Shown here one piece after another: positions 34,888 to 43,656 of a stretch of DNA of 64,000 bases (positions are counted from its first letter, which is position 1; every line of letters begins with the position of its first letter). The DNA is from Rouxiella sp. S1S-2 (GTDB taxonomy: Bacteria > Pseudomonadota > Gammaproteobacteria > Enterobacterales > Enterobacteriaceae). The notes beneath the pieces were generated by a model. That model made no database searches, was not told where the DNA came from, and saw only the letters and a program-made list of their open reading frames with translations. The position numbers and the translations under genes are program-made. The stretch is taken from the NCBI RefSeq assembly GCF_009208105.1, contig NZ_WFKL01000001.1, forward strand, positions 310,001 to 374,000. The letters run 5' to 3'.

Positions 34888-35919
34888 TTAAAACACCAAC
34901 TGCACCTTCGAGGCTTTAGACTTGTCCATCGCAAAATTCAGCGCGTCGGTTAAATCGGTTTGCGGGTATTCGGCCGACAGCAGTGGCATCGGGTCAATGA
35001 CCTGATTGCCCAGCCATTCTACGGCGGTCACAAACTCTTCGGTAAAGCGGAAACTGCCGACCCATTTAATCTCTTTGGCTATTAGCATCATCATCGGGAA
35101 GTCAGGGATGGCACCGCCCATACCGACCTGCACCAACGTGCCTTTGGCACGGGTAACTTCCAGGCAGCGGCGGATTGAGGAGTGATGACCGGAGGCGTCG
35201 AAGGAGACGTCAAAATAGCCTTTTTGCTCAAGGTAAGGCGCAAAATCGCCGTTGGCAGCGTGCAGCGTTTTGGTCGCACCCATTGCTTCAACAATTTGCA
35301 GGCACCGCTCGCTGAGGTCAGTACAGACAACTTCTGCCGCGCCCTTGGCTTTAGCGGCAGCGGCAATCAGGCTGCCAATGGGACCGACGCCGGATACGAA
35401 CACGGTTTTGCCTTTCACATCACCCGCCTGATTGACCGCGTGGATGGCGACCGCCAGCGGTTCTGCGAACACCATCAGGCGGTCGCTAACGGCGTTATCA
35501 AACGGGATGCACTGCGCGCTATCAACAATTTTGTACTGGGTAAAGGCACCGTTGATATGTGGGAAATACATCGCGCTGCCGAAGAATTTCATGGTGGTGC
35601 ACTGGTTTTCTTCGCCCGCCAGGCAATATTTGCAGGTATGACAAGGCTTGCTTGGGTTAAGCGCCACCTTCTGACCTGGCTTCAACGCGGCGTTGTCGGA
35701 CTTCTCGACTACGCCAACCACTTCATGCCCTAACACCATTGCTTCGCGAACTTTGAAATCGCCTACGGCGCCGTGCTCATAATAGTGCAGGTCTGAACCG
35801 CAAATACCGCCACGGGTGACTTTCACCAGCGTGCCCTGACCCTGATAGTCCACCTGCTGGTCTACCACGGCAACGTCTTTTTTCCCGGTCACTACACAAG
35901 ATTTGGTTTCAAGTTTCAT
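34888..35919 (-). CDS. idnD: L-idonate 5-dehydrogenase
   Basis: A 343-residue zinc alcohol dehydrogenase, identical in length to E. coli IdnD and similar throughout (GGICGSDLHYY, FGSAMYFPHINGAFTQYK, VGMGGAIPDFPMMMLI). Catalytic zinc ligands C40, H65 and E66 and the structural cysteines C93, C96, C99 and C107 are present, as is the GVGPIG dinucleotide loop. It oxidises L-idonate to 5-ketogluconate. The other idn genes (idnO, idnT, idnR) are not in the window. A CRP site and a GntR/IdnR-type operator lie upstream. Confidence 0.93.
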   Translation of the reverse strand: MKLETKSCVVTGKKDVAVVDQQVDYQGQGTLVKVTRGGICGSDLHYYEHGAVGDFKVREAMVLGHEVVGVVEKSDNAALKPGQKVALNPSKPCHTCKYCLAGEENQCTTMKFFGSAMYFPHINGAFTQYKIVDSAQCIPFDNAVSDRLMVFAEPLAVAIHAVNQAGDVKGKTVFVSGVGPIGSLIAAAAKAKGAAEVVCTDLSERCLQIVEAMGATKTLHAANGDFAPYLEQKGYFDVSFDASGHHSSIRRCLEVTRAKGTLVQVGMGGAIPDFPMMMLIAKEIKWVGSFRFTEEFVTAVEWLGNQVIDPMPLLSAEYPQTDLTDALNFAMDKSKASKVQLVF

Positions 35920-35982
35920 TTCATTTTTGCTCTTTGTCTGGCGATTTATTCCGTCAGTAAAGAGGCTTTAGCGGCATGAAAA

Positions 35983-35998
35983 TGTGATCTGTGTCACT
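35983..35998 (-). promoter_or_regulatory. CRP site upstream of idnD
   Basis: TGTGATCTGTGTCACT fits TGTGA-N6-TCACA with one mismatch, 64 bp before the idnD start. Confidence 0.7.
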
Positions 35999-36019
35999 AA
36001 TAGACGTGTTACTCAATCT

Positions 36020-36033
36020 TGTTACCCATAACA
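36020..36033 (-). promoter_or_regulatory. GntR/IdnR-type operator upstream of idnD
   Basis: TGTTACCCATAACA has perfect 5-bp arms TGTTA/TAACA and matches the GntR/IdnR operator pattern of E. coli (TGTTACC..TAACA), 100 bp before the idnD start. Confidence 0.65.
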
Positions 36034-36082
36034 TGAAGGGCCTCAACATTTTGGGACCCTGATTACGTTTTAAGGCAGGCTA

Positions 36083-37276
36083 TTACTGATTATTTTCCTG
36101 AGTTTTAACTCTGAAACTGAGAATACAGTGGGTGATAACTCCGCCAGTCAGTCCCCAAAACGCAGAGCCGACGCCAAACAGCTGAATACCCGAGGCGGTG
36201 ATGAGAAAGGTGACCATCGCAGCGTCGCGCTGTTTTTCATCGCTCAGCGCCCGATGCAGACTTCCGGAGAGAGTGGCTAACAGCGCCAGTCCGGCAAGAG
36301 TATGAATAAGCGCCGGCGGTAATGCGGTAAACAGCGTGCCTATCGAGCCACCAAGCACGCCGGCCAGTAGGTAAAACACGCCCGCGGCAACGGCGGCGGT
36401 GTAGCGTTTTTTGGGGTCTGGATGAACGTCTTTGCCCATACAAATAGCCGCCGTGATTGCCGCAATACCTATGGCATACACCCCAAACGGGGCCAGAATC
36501 ATGGTGACCAGCGCAGTTGAGGCAATCAGCGGCGAAACGGCAACCTTATAACCCGAAGCATTTAGCGTTGCGATACCCGGAGCGTTTTGCGACGCCATTG
36601 TTACCACGAAGAACGGCACGCCAATACCAATCAGCGTCGGCCATGAGAAGTGCGGCGGGGTAAATTCTGGCACGGAAAAGTGCAAATTCTGCCCGTGAAA
36701 GGCAATACTCCCCTGCAATGATGCGATGATTAACCCAATGATAAGTGAAAGAATGACCGTGTAGCGGGGAACAAAGCGCCGCGCCAGCAGGTATACCAGA
36801 CACATACTGCCCGCCAGCGAAAAATTGCTTTGCAAAGAGGTGAACGCGTCCAGCCCAAAGCGCAGTAAAATGCCGCAAAGCATCGCCGCTGACAGCGCCT
36901 GCGGAATATAGCGCATCAGTCTGGCAAAAAGTCCGGTTATGCCCGACAACACAATCAGCCCATTAGCGAAGATGAATATTCCGATAGCGTCATTAATCGA
37001 AATGCCAGGCAGGCTGGTGACCAACAGCGCCGCACCCGGCGTCGACCAAGCGGTGAGGATCGGCGTTCGGTAATAAAGTGATAATCCAATCGTGGTTATC
37101 CCCATGCCGAAACCGAGCATGGTAAACCAACTGCCCACTTGCTCCAGGCTGGCCCCCGCCGCCTGATAAGCTTGGAAAACAATGGCAGCGGCGCTGGTGT
37201 ATCCCACCAAGACGGCGACAAAACCGGCGATAATCGCTGAAAATGACCAATCTTGTCGGCTATTCATGGGTAACAT
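36083..37276 (-). CDS. ydcO: BenE/YdcO-family transporter
   Basis: A 397-residue membrane protein of the benzoate/proton symporter (BenE) family, closest to E. coli YdcO: TPILTAWSTPGAALLVTSLPG, FARLMRYIPQALSAAMLCGILLRFGL, VTMASQNAPGIATLNASGY and GIAAITAAICMG. About ten to twelve membrane helices. The substrate of YdcO is not established; benzoate is only a family label. AAAAGG lies before the ATG. It diverges from ydcN, the same pairing as in E. coli, with two palindromic operators between them. Confidence 0.92.
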   Translation of the reverse strand: MLPMNSRQDWSFSAIIAGFVAVLVGYTSAAAIVFQAYQAAGASLEQVGSWFTMLGFGMGITTIGLSLYYRTPILTAWSTPGAALLVTSLPGISINDAIGIFIFANGLIVLSGITGLFARLMRYIPQALSAAMLCGILLRFGLDAFTSLQSNFSLAGSMCLVYLLARRFVPRYTVILSLIIGLIIASLQGSIAFHGQNLHFSVPEFTPPHFSWPTLIGIGVPFFVVTMASQNAPGIATLNASGYKVAVSPLIASTALVTMILAPFGVYAIGIAAITAAICMGKDVHPDPKKRYTAAVAAGVFYLLAGVLGGSIGTLFTALPPALIHTLAGLALLATLSGSLHRALSDEKQRDAAMVTFLITASGIQLFGVGSAFWGLTGGVITHCILSFRVKTQENNQ

Positions 37277-37342
37277 GGCGTTGACCTTTTGTGTTTATCG
37301 CACTTTTCTTGGCAGCGTTGCGCCGATGGCGTATGCTTATTT

Positions 37343-37396
37343 GTGCGCTATAGCGCACGATTGTGATTGAGAGTATCACCGTGCGTTATAACGTAC
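37343..37396. promoter_or_regulatory. Two palindromic operators between ydcO and ydcN
   Basis: GTGCGCTATAGCGCAC at 37343-37358 is a perfect 16-bp palindrome. GTGCGTTATAACGTAC at 37381-37396 is the same pattern with one mismatch. Centres are 38 bp apart. They are the likely YdcN binding sites for both divergent promoters. Confidence 0.75.
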
Positions 37397-37433
37397 AATA
37401 CCAGCGATGAGGCTGAGTTATCGGGAGTAAAGG

Positions 37434-38012
37434 ATGCAGGAACTAACGCGTCACGTCGGTGAGCAACTTAAGCAGATAAGAGCGCAGCGGGGCTGGAGCC
37501 TGACTCAGGCGGCACAGGCAACGGGGGTCAGCAAGGCGATGCTTGGGCAAATTGAGCGCGGAGAGTCCAGCCCGACGGTGGCGACACTGTGGAAAATTGC
37601 CAGCGGTTTTACTGTCTCATTCTCCCAGTTTTTGCAGGCACCGCCGGTGGTGGGTCACATCCTGCAGCCCTATACGCCCTCGGCGGCGTTTGACAGTAAA
37701 AGCTCGGGAATGAGCGTGGTGTCGTTTTTCCCCTATGATGCAGAATTAAGAATGGACATGTTTGTGGTCGAGCTTAAAGCCTCGGGCTACAGTGAATCTT
37801 CCGCACATGCCGTGGGCGTTATAGAACATGTCATTGTTATTGAAGGTGAACTTGAGCTGACCGTGAACGGAGACGTTCATATTTTAGGCGCGGGTGAGGG
37901 GCTACGCTTTCGGGCAGACTGCGAACACGTATATCGAAACAATCTTCATAACGGCAGTACGGCTAGCGTGAAGTTTCACGATATAATCCATTACCCCCCC
38001 GAAACTTCGTAA
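37434..38012 (+). CDS. ydcN: XRE-family regulator with cupin domain (YdcN/SutR)
   Basis: A 192-residue regulator with an N-terminal Cro/C1-type HTH at about 12-65 (RGWSLTQAAQATGVSKAMLGQIERGESSPTVATLWKIASG) and a C-terminal cupin (GVIEHVIVIEGELELTVNGDVHILGAGEGLRFRADCEHVYRN). It matches E. coli YdcN (178 aa, renamed SutR), linked there to sulfur-use genes. GGGAG lies before the ATG. The divergent ydcO and the two palindromes suggest it controls both. Confidence 0.92.
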   Translation: MQELTRHVGEQLKQIRAQRGWSLTQAAQATGVSKAMLGQIERGESSPTVATLWKIASGFTVSFSQFLQAPPVVGHILQPYTPSAAFDSKSSGMSVVSFFPYDAELRMDMFVVELKASGYSESSAHAVGVIEHVIVIEGELELTVNGDVHILGAGEGLRFRADCEHVYRNNLHNGSTASVKFHDIIHYPPETS

Positions 38013-38082
38013 ATGCTGTTGACTTAATATTCAATTTAAATGAATTTAAATTCATATTTTATCTATCATTAAGGATATCAAG

Positions 38083-38535
38083 ATGAGCGAGTCAAAAATG
38101 CCGGTTATTCGTCCGCTAACGCTTGCAGATCAGGAACAATGGCAAGGGCTATGGCGTGAATATCTTGGCTTCTATCAAAGTGAAGTCGGAGAGGACGTTT
38201 TTGCACAGACGTTTAAAAAACTTTCACAGGCAAGCTATGAGGCGATGTTTGGCTTTGTGGCGGAAGTTGGAGGTAAGTTAGTGGGCATTGTGAACTGTAT
38301 TAATCACGATCACGGCTGGAAACTTGAGCAAGTTGTGTACCTGCAAGATTTATACGTTTCAGCCAGCGCACGGAAGCTGGGTGTCGGTCAGGCCCTGATT
38401 GAGGCGGTTTATGATTATGCCGATCAACACAATAAGGCCAACGTGTATTGGATGACGCGCACTTCAAACGAGACGGCGAGAAGCCTCTACGACCGCATAG
38501 GCATGCAGACAGACTTTATTAAATATCAGCGTTAA
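38083..38535 (+). CDS. GNAT-family N-acetyltransferase
   Basis: 150 residues of a single GNAT fold. The acetyl-CoA motif A region is VVYLQDLYVSASARKLGVGQALIEAVYDYA and the C-terminal motif B is YWMTRTSNETARSLYDRIG. It would acetylate a small amine or protein; the substrate is unknown. AAGGAT lies before the ATG. Its last 4 bp overlap the convergent gene. Confidence 0.85.
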   Translation: MSESKMPVIRPLTLADQEQWQGLWREYLGFYQSEVGEDVFAQTFKKLSQASYEAMFGFVAEVGGKLVGIVNCINHDHGWKLEQVVYLQDLYVSASARKLGVGQALIEAVYDYADQHNKANVYWMTRTSNETARSLYDRIGMQTDFIKYQR

Positions 38536-39074
38536 TTACTGGTTTTTATCGGCGAAATATAGCAGGTGCTCAGTTCACTCACTTCGTCTTCCTGCTGGCT
38601 TATCTCATAGCCTTTATCGTTAAGAATCAGTGCGCTATAGGGCACGCTGTTGACCTGTTTTACCACTGATTCCTGATAGCTTTTAAGTATATTGCCTTTC
38701 GCCGCTGCCTGATTGGGTTGGTCCAGGCCGGTGACCTGAATAAAGGTGTCCTTAAACTCATTGGTAAACGACTCGTTGTTCAACCGGCTCACAATCAGCG
38801 CATGAATATTAACCGTAACGTCATTACCGAGTAAGTAAATAAGCACCGTTTGATAAACCAGCACATCTTTCGACTTCTGCACCAAAAATCCGTTCTCGAT
38901 AACCTTCATCGTCTGCTCATTGGGATAAATAATATCGCTCAGGCATAGCGTCCGGTCGCCAATCTGCATCTTGTTAAATTTTTCTTTGATTTCTTTTGCC
39001 GACGCGGCAGAAGTCGAGGTGCTAATAAACAGTGCGGGAAGCAGCACCAGCAATGACAGAGTAAATTTTTTCAT
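38532..39074 (-). CDS. Secreted protein of unknown function
   Basis: A 180-residue protein with a clear signal peptide (MKKFTLSLLVLLPALFISTSTSA) and no other membrane segment, so periplasmic. Two cysteines remain in the mature part (TLCLSD and STCYIS). The ATG at 39074 has AGGAGGT upstream. I do not recognise a family and no catalytic motif stands out. It is convergent with the GNAT gene. Confidence 0.7.
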   Translation of the reverse strand: MKKFTLSLLVLLPALFISTSTSAASAKEIKEKFNKMQIGDRTLCLSDIIYPNEQTMKVIENGFLVQKSKDVLVYQTVLIYLLGNDVTVNIHALIVSRLNNESFTNEFKDTFIQVTGLDQPNQAAAKGNILKSYQESVVKQVNSVPYSALILNDKGYEISQQEDEVSELSTCYISPIKTSN

Positions 39075-39160
39075 CACACCTCCTGGAGGTAAATATTCAA
39101 TCGACTCATAATCATTGGTCACAGATTACGCTATGTTTCAACGTTCAGAACAGGGAATAA

Positions 39161-39817
<657 letters not shown>

Positions 39818-39857
39818 TGAAAAAGGGTAGCCCGAGTTGAACGGGCTACGTGCCCGA

Positions 39858-40304
39858 TCAGCCCAGTCTTTTGGTCAAGAAGTAGCGCTCATGCGAGGCG
39901 TCAACGCCTTCGGGGGCGCGGATATCGTCGATAAAATCTTCCAGCGTCATTCTGCACTCATAGCCTAGGCGCTCGTAAAACGGGCGTGCCTGAAAGCTGA
40001 AGGTATCAACCAACGCATGGCGACAGCCGCGGGCGATAGCTTCTTCTTCTGCCTGGCGAATAAGTGATGTGCCACAGTCCTGACCGCGCAGCGACTCATC
40101 CACCCAAAGAAACTTAATCATCAGATAGTTACCAACGGTTTCGGCAATCAGTCCAGCGGTTTTATTGCCCGCATCGTCTTCAATAAAAACGCCCAGCTCT
40201 TTAAAGGAGTTCTGCGGAATAAAGTTTTTGTTATAGGCGCGCAGGCCATCTTTAACGGCTTCAATATCGTCGTGAGTCAGGGTTGCGGTAATACGAGTTT
40301 TCAT
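39858..40304 (-). CDS. GNAT-family N-acetyltransferase
   Basis: A 148-residue GNAT protein with the acetyl-CoA loop as LWVDESLRGQDCGTSLIRQAEEEAIARGC and a C-terminal YERLGYECRMTLEDF. The ATG at 40304 is preferred because AAGGGA lies 7 nt upstream; a TTG two codons earlier is in frame. The substrate is unknown. It follows the LysE-type gene by 48 bp on the same strand and may share its transcript. Confidence 0.82.
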   Translation of the reverse strand: MKTRITATLTHDDIEAVKDGLRAYNKNFIPQNSFKELGVFIEDDAGNKTAGLIAETVGNYLMIKFLWVDESLRGQDCGTSLIRQAEEEAIARGCRHALVDTFSFQARPFYERLGYECRMTLEDFIDDIRAPEGVDASHERYFLTKRLG

Positions 40305-40352
40305 GCTCAATCCCTTGTTTCTAAGTAAATAATTTTCTAAAAAGTAAATATT

Positions 40353-40985
40353 TTAGCGTTTGCTGGTCGCCAGACGTACGGCAAAGGCCACAAATACCAG
40401 TCCGGTGAGACGGTCCATCGTGCGCACCACCGCCGGACGTTTTAACCAGCGTGAAAGTGGGCGCGTCGCGGCAATCATGGTCGATGACCAAAGGGTGCCA
40501 ATCAGCACGTGGATCATCGCCAGGCCAAAGGTATAGGCCGCCACGGGATAACCGGCAGGCACAAACTGTGGCAGAAAGGTGACATAAAATACGCCTACTT
40601 TTGGATTCAGAATGTTTCCAAACATGCCTTTGATAAACCAGTTGCTGCCTTTTCTGTGCGAGGAATTGGCCACCGTCGTCTCGGCGGCCATCTGGCTGCG
40701 CGGCTTGATCAACATTTGCAGTCCAAGCCAGCACAGATAGACTGCACCCACCCATTTCAGCACGTCAAATGCCAGTTCGGAGGCGGTGAGTAACGCACCC
40801 AGTCCCAGTGCCACCACGGCACCCCATACCATGCATCCTGCATTTACCCCCATCGCCGCTTGAAATGCTTTTTTGCTGCCTTCGCTGGTTGCGGTTCGTA
40901 AAACCAGCGCGGTATCAAGACCGGGGGTCAGGGTCAGCAGGGTAATGGCAAAAGTGAACGACATAAGGGAGTCGATAAGGGTCAT
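40353..40985 (-). CDS. LysE-family translocator
   Basis: A 210-residue exporter of the LysE/RhtB class with about six membrane helices. The family motif near the N-terminus reads LTPGLDTALVLRTATSEG, with Leu-Asp in place of the usual Pro-Asn. Other family segments are FIKGMFGNILNPKVGVFYVTFLPQFV. AAGGAAC lies before the ATG. The exported compound is unknown; the GNAT gene downstream could act on a related molecule. Confidence 0.85.
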   Translation of the reverse strand: MTLIDSLMSFTFAITLLTLTPGLDTALVLRTATSEGSKKAFQAAMGVNAGCMVWGAVVALGLGALLTASELAFDVLKWVGAVYLCWLGLQMLIKPRSQMAAETTVANSSHRKGSNWFIKGMFGNILNPKVGVFYVTFLPQFVPAGYPVAAYTFGLAMIHVLIGTLWSSTMIAATRPLSRWLKRPAVVRTMDRLTGLVFVAFAVRLATSKR

Positions 40986-41060
40986 GGCCTGTTCCTTTTT
41001 TGGAAAGAAATAGGATATAAATCCGCAGCGCTGCTTGCAACAATTGTCATTTTAATTTTT

Positions 41061-41112
41061 AAAAGGCAAAAGGCCTGTGAAATCACCTTTGGCAGGGAGT
41101 TCACAGGCCTTT
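41061..41112 (-). terminator. Terminator after the DUF1471 gene
   Basis: AAAGGCCTGTGA/TCACAGGCCTTT 12-bp stem with a 20-nt loop; the minus strand continues TTTTGCCTTTT. Confidence 0.7.
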
Positions 41113-41156
41113 CTGAGGGTACAACGTGGAGACTACGCGCGACCTATTGGTACAAC

Positions 41157-41414
41157 TTATTTATAGAGTACTGCACTGGCGCTCATTAGGTTGTTACCGG
41201 TCACTGAGGTGATGCGATAAGAAGAAGCACCGGCTTCTTTAGCTTGATTGGCCAGGTTGTTTTCCAGCGAGTCCAACGTGGTTGCGCCGTTGGCAGTGAC
41301 AACGCCAATTTTCTGCTCACCAGAAACAGGTTGAGAAACTGCCTGCGCAGCGAAGGTAGCGAAAGAGGCCATTGAAAGGGTCGCAGCTATTGCAAAATAT
41401 TTGATGCTTTTCAT
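41157..41414 (-). CDS. DUF1471 (BhsA/YhcN family) periplasmic stress protein
   Basis: An 85-residue secreted protein. A signal peptide (MKSIKYFAIAATLSMASFATFA) is followed by a roughly 60-residue DUF1471 domain with GVVTANGATTLDSLENNLANQAKEAGASSYRITSVTGNN. Members such as BhsA, McbA and YhcN are induced by stress and affect biofilm or envelope properties. It has its own terminator. Confidence 0.85.
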   Translation of the reverse strand: MKSIKYFAIAATLSMASFATFAAQAVSQPVSGEQKIGVVTANGATTLDSLENNLANQAKEAGASSYRITSVTGNNLMSASAVLYK

Positions 41415-41816
41415 GATGTCATTCCTAATCAGTTGAGTGTTTTGAAAGGGGTTTGCCTTTCGATGTAGCTATAATAGGCGTGTGTCTCAGTGATTAAAAA
41501 CGGATTGATTTGAGAAACTCATTCAAAAAATTTGTTCAATATTTACGCGCTTTTACTTTTCACCGTGCAGAGATTTACACCAGCAGAAGGCGGTTTACGT
41601 TTGCCTGTTAAATTATACAAAAGTTATGCTTGTGGCTGATTTTGAGCGATTTTGTAGAATTCTGCTACGCTATAAGCGAGTACCAGAAAAAAGGTCTGTA
41701 GCGCTGCGTAACAGGCTCGATGGTAATTAAGGGACTTGTTGGAAGGGATTTCTATTTTCGTTTAGTCTCATTGGCTGAACATATTTACGATAACAAACGT
41801 ATTAGGAGACGTCAAA
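41415..41816. other. Intergenic promoter region between divergent DUF1471 and GlsB-like genes
   Basis: 402 bp with no ORF. A TTCTGCTACGCTATAAGC stretch near 41660-41677 resembles a sigma-S-type -10 region for the rightward gene, whose relatives are stress-induced. No other element is supported. Confidence 0.35.
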
Positions 41817-42065
41817 ATGGGTATTTTATCCTGGATTATTTTTGGTCTGATTGCAGGTATTCTGGCTAAGTGGATCATGCCGGGTAGAGACGGTGGCGGC
41901 TTTATCCTGACCGTGGTTCTGGGGATTATCGGTGCAGTTGTCGGGGGTTATATCAGTACCTTCTTCGGCTTTGGTCGCGTAGACGGATTTAACTTCGGCA
42001 GCTTTGTTGTCGCAGTAATTGGTGCCATTGTGGTGCTGTTCATCTACCGCAAAATCCGTTCGTAG
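41817..42065 (+). CDS. GlsB/YeaQ/YmgE family membrane stress protein
   Basis: 82 residues with three hydrophobic helices and the family motif GLIAGILAKWIMPGRDGGGFILTVVLGIIGAVVGGY. These transglycosylase-associated (TAG) proteins are small inner-membrane stress proteins of unclear function. AGGAG lies before the ATG and a terminator follows. Length equals the family's usual 82-84 residues. Confidence 0.9.
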   Translation: MGILSWIIFGLIAGILAKWIMPGRDGGGFILTVVLGIIGAVVGGYISTFFGFGRVDGFNFGSFVVAVIGAIVVLFIYRKIRS

Positions 42066-42082
42066 TAGACTGACAAGAATTG

Positions 42083-42112
42083 AAAAAGCCGCGCAATGTC
42101 GCGGCTTTTTTT
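42083..42112 (+). terminator. Terminator between the GlsB-like gene and urtE
   Basis: AAAAAGCCGCG/CGCGGCTTTTT stem with CAATGT loop and T tail; the A-run on the left allows it to work for the leftward urt operon too. Confidence 0.9.
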
Positions 42113-42128
42113 GTTGATCAGATCTGTT

Positions 42129-42827
42129 TTAAATCGCCACCAACCCTCTCACACCCTCTGCTTCCATCTCGCTGCCCGGGCCGTGCTTGATGATGTTGCC
42201 ACGTGACATCACCAGATAGCTGTCGGCCAGTTCGGCGGCAAAATCATAAAACTGTTCAACCAGTAAAATCGCCATATCCCCGCGTGCCGCAAGCTGGCGG
42301 ATAACTGCGCCGATTTCTTTAATCACCGAGGGTTGAATACCTTCGGTGGGTTCGTCGAGGATTAGCAGGCTGGGCTTGCAGGCCAACGCGCGGCCAATTG
42401 CCAACTGCTGCTGCTGTCCGCCGGAAAGGTCACCGCCGCGACGATGCTTCATCTCCAGCAGCACCGGAAAGAGATGATAAATTTCATCAGGCACTGCTTT
42501 TGACTGGCTGCCCGAGAAGCGCGACAGGCCCATCAGCAGATTTTCTTCCACCGTCAGACGTGGAAAAATTTCGCGACCCTGCGGGACATAGGCAATGCCG
42601 GACTGTACCCGCTGGTGCGGCCTGCGTCCGTTAATGACCGCGCCGTTCCAGCTAATCGTACCGGACTTGGCGGGTATGAGTCCCATCAGGCATTTTAGCA
42701 AGGTAGTTTTTCCTACGCCGTTGCGGCCCAGCAGGCAGGTTACTTCGCCGATTTTTGCCTCAAAAGACAGGCCGCGTAAAATATGGCTGCCGCCGTAAAA
42801 TTGATTCAGTTCATTAACCTGCAACAT
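42129..42827 (-). CDS. urtE: Urea ABC transporter ATPase UrtE
   Basis: A 232-residue ABC ATPase of the branched-chain/urea (LivF-like) class. Walker A GRNGVGKTT, signature LSGGQQQQLAIGRAL and Walker B LLILDEPTEGI are intact. The ATG at 42827 is chosen because GGGAGA lies upstream and the family starts MLQVNEL; a longer in-frame start would overlap urtD. It is the last gene of urtABCDE and with UrtD powers urea uptake. Confidence 0.93.
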   Translation of the reverse strand: MLQVNELNQFYGGSHILRGLSFEAKIGEVTCLLGRNGVGKTTLLKCLMGLIPAKSGTISWNGAVINGRRPHQRVQSGIAYVPQGREIFPRLTVEENLLMGLSRFSGSQSKAVPDEIYHLFPVLLEMKHRRGGDLSGGQQQQLAIGRALACKPSLLILDEPTEGIQPSVIKEIGAVIRQLAARGDMAILLVEQFYDFAAELADSYLVMSRGNIIKHGPGSEMEAEGVRGLVAI

Positions 42828-42849
42828 AACATTCTCCCTGCGGCGCGGC

Positions 42850-43656
42850 TTAGCGACCGAGATAAACTTCAATAACTTGCTCATTGGCCTGCACTTCTTT
42901 CAGCGATCCCTCGGCCAGAACTTGCCCCTGATGGAGCACAGTCACGTGATCAGCAATGGTCTCGACAAAGCCCATGTCGTGCTCGACCACCATCAAAGAG
43001 TGCTTACCGGCCAATGACTTAAACAGTTCGGCGGTGTATTCGGTTTCCGCATCGGTCATGCCTGCAGCCGGTTCGTCGAGCAGCAGCAGATGCGGTTCCT
43101 GAACCAGCAACATACCGATTTCCAGAAACTGTTTTTGGCCGTGCGACAGCATGCCCGCCGTACGATGTCGTTCGCCCTGCAAGCGCAGCGTTAGCAGCAT
43201 TTCGTCGATTCTGTCACGCTGTTCGCTGTTCATTTTGGCGCGCAGGCAGGCCCAGACTGACTTATTAGTTTTCTGCGCGATCTCAAGATTTTCAAATACG
43301 GTAAGGGCTTCAAACACCGTAGGTTTTTGAAATTTTCGGCCAATGCCCGACTGCGCAATACGCACCGAATCCAGACGAGTGAGGTCAATGTTTTGGTCGT
43401 AAATTACCTGCCCCGACTTTGGCCGCGTTTTGCCGGTTATCACGTCCATCAGCGTGGTTTTTCCTGCGCCGTTGGGGCCAATCACGCAGCGCAGCTCACC
43501 GACACCGATGCGCAGCGACAGATCGGTCAGCGCCTTAAAACCGTCAAAGCTGACGTTAATTTTATCCAGCGATAAAATGGGATCAGTCTGTTCGCGGTGT
43601 TTGTCGGCGAGCTGAGGCTGAGTGAACAGGTCGCCGGTGGTAGTCATTGAATTCAT
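42850..43656 (-). CDS. urtD: Urea ABC transporter ATPase UrtD
   Basis: A 268-residue LivG-like ABC ATPase with Walker A GPNGAGKTT, signature LSHGQKQFLEIGMLL and Walker B LLLLDEPAAGMTDAE; the LSHGQ form of the signature is normal for UrtD. It starts inside the last 4 bp of urtC (ATGA), so the two are translationally coupled. Confidence 0.94.
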   Translation of the reverse strand: MNSMTTTGDLFTQPQLADKHREQTDPILSLDKINVSFDGFKALTDLSLRIGVGELRCVIGPNGAGKTTLMDVITGKTRPKSGQVIYDQNIDLTRLDSVRIAQSGIGRKFQKPTVFEALTVFENLEIAQKTNKSVWACLRAKMNSEQRDRIDEMLLTLRLQGERHRTAGMLSHGQKQFLEIGMLLVQEPHLLLLDEPAAGMTDAETEYTAELFKSLAGKHSLMVVEHDMGFVETIADHVTVLHQGQVLAEGSLKEVQANEQVIEVYLGR

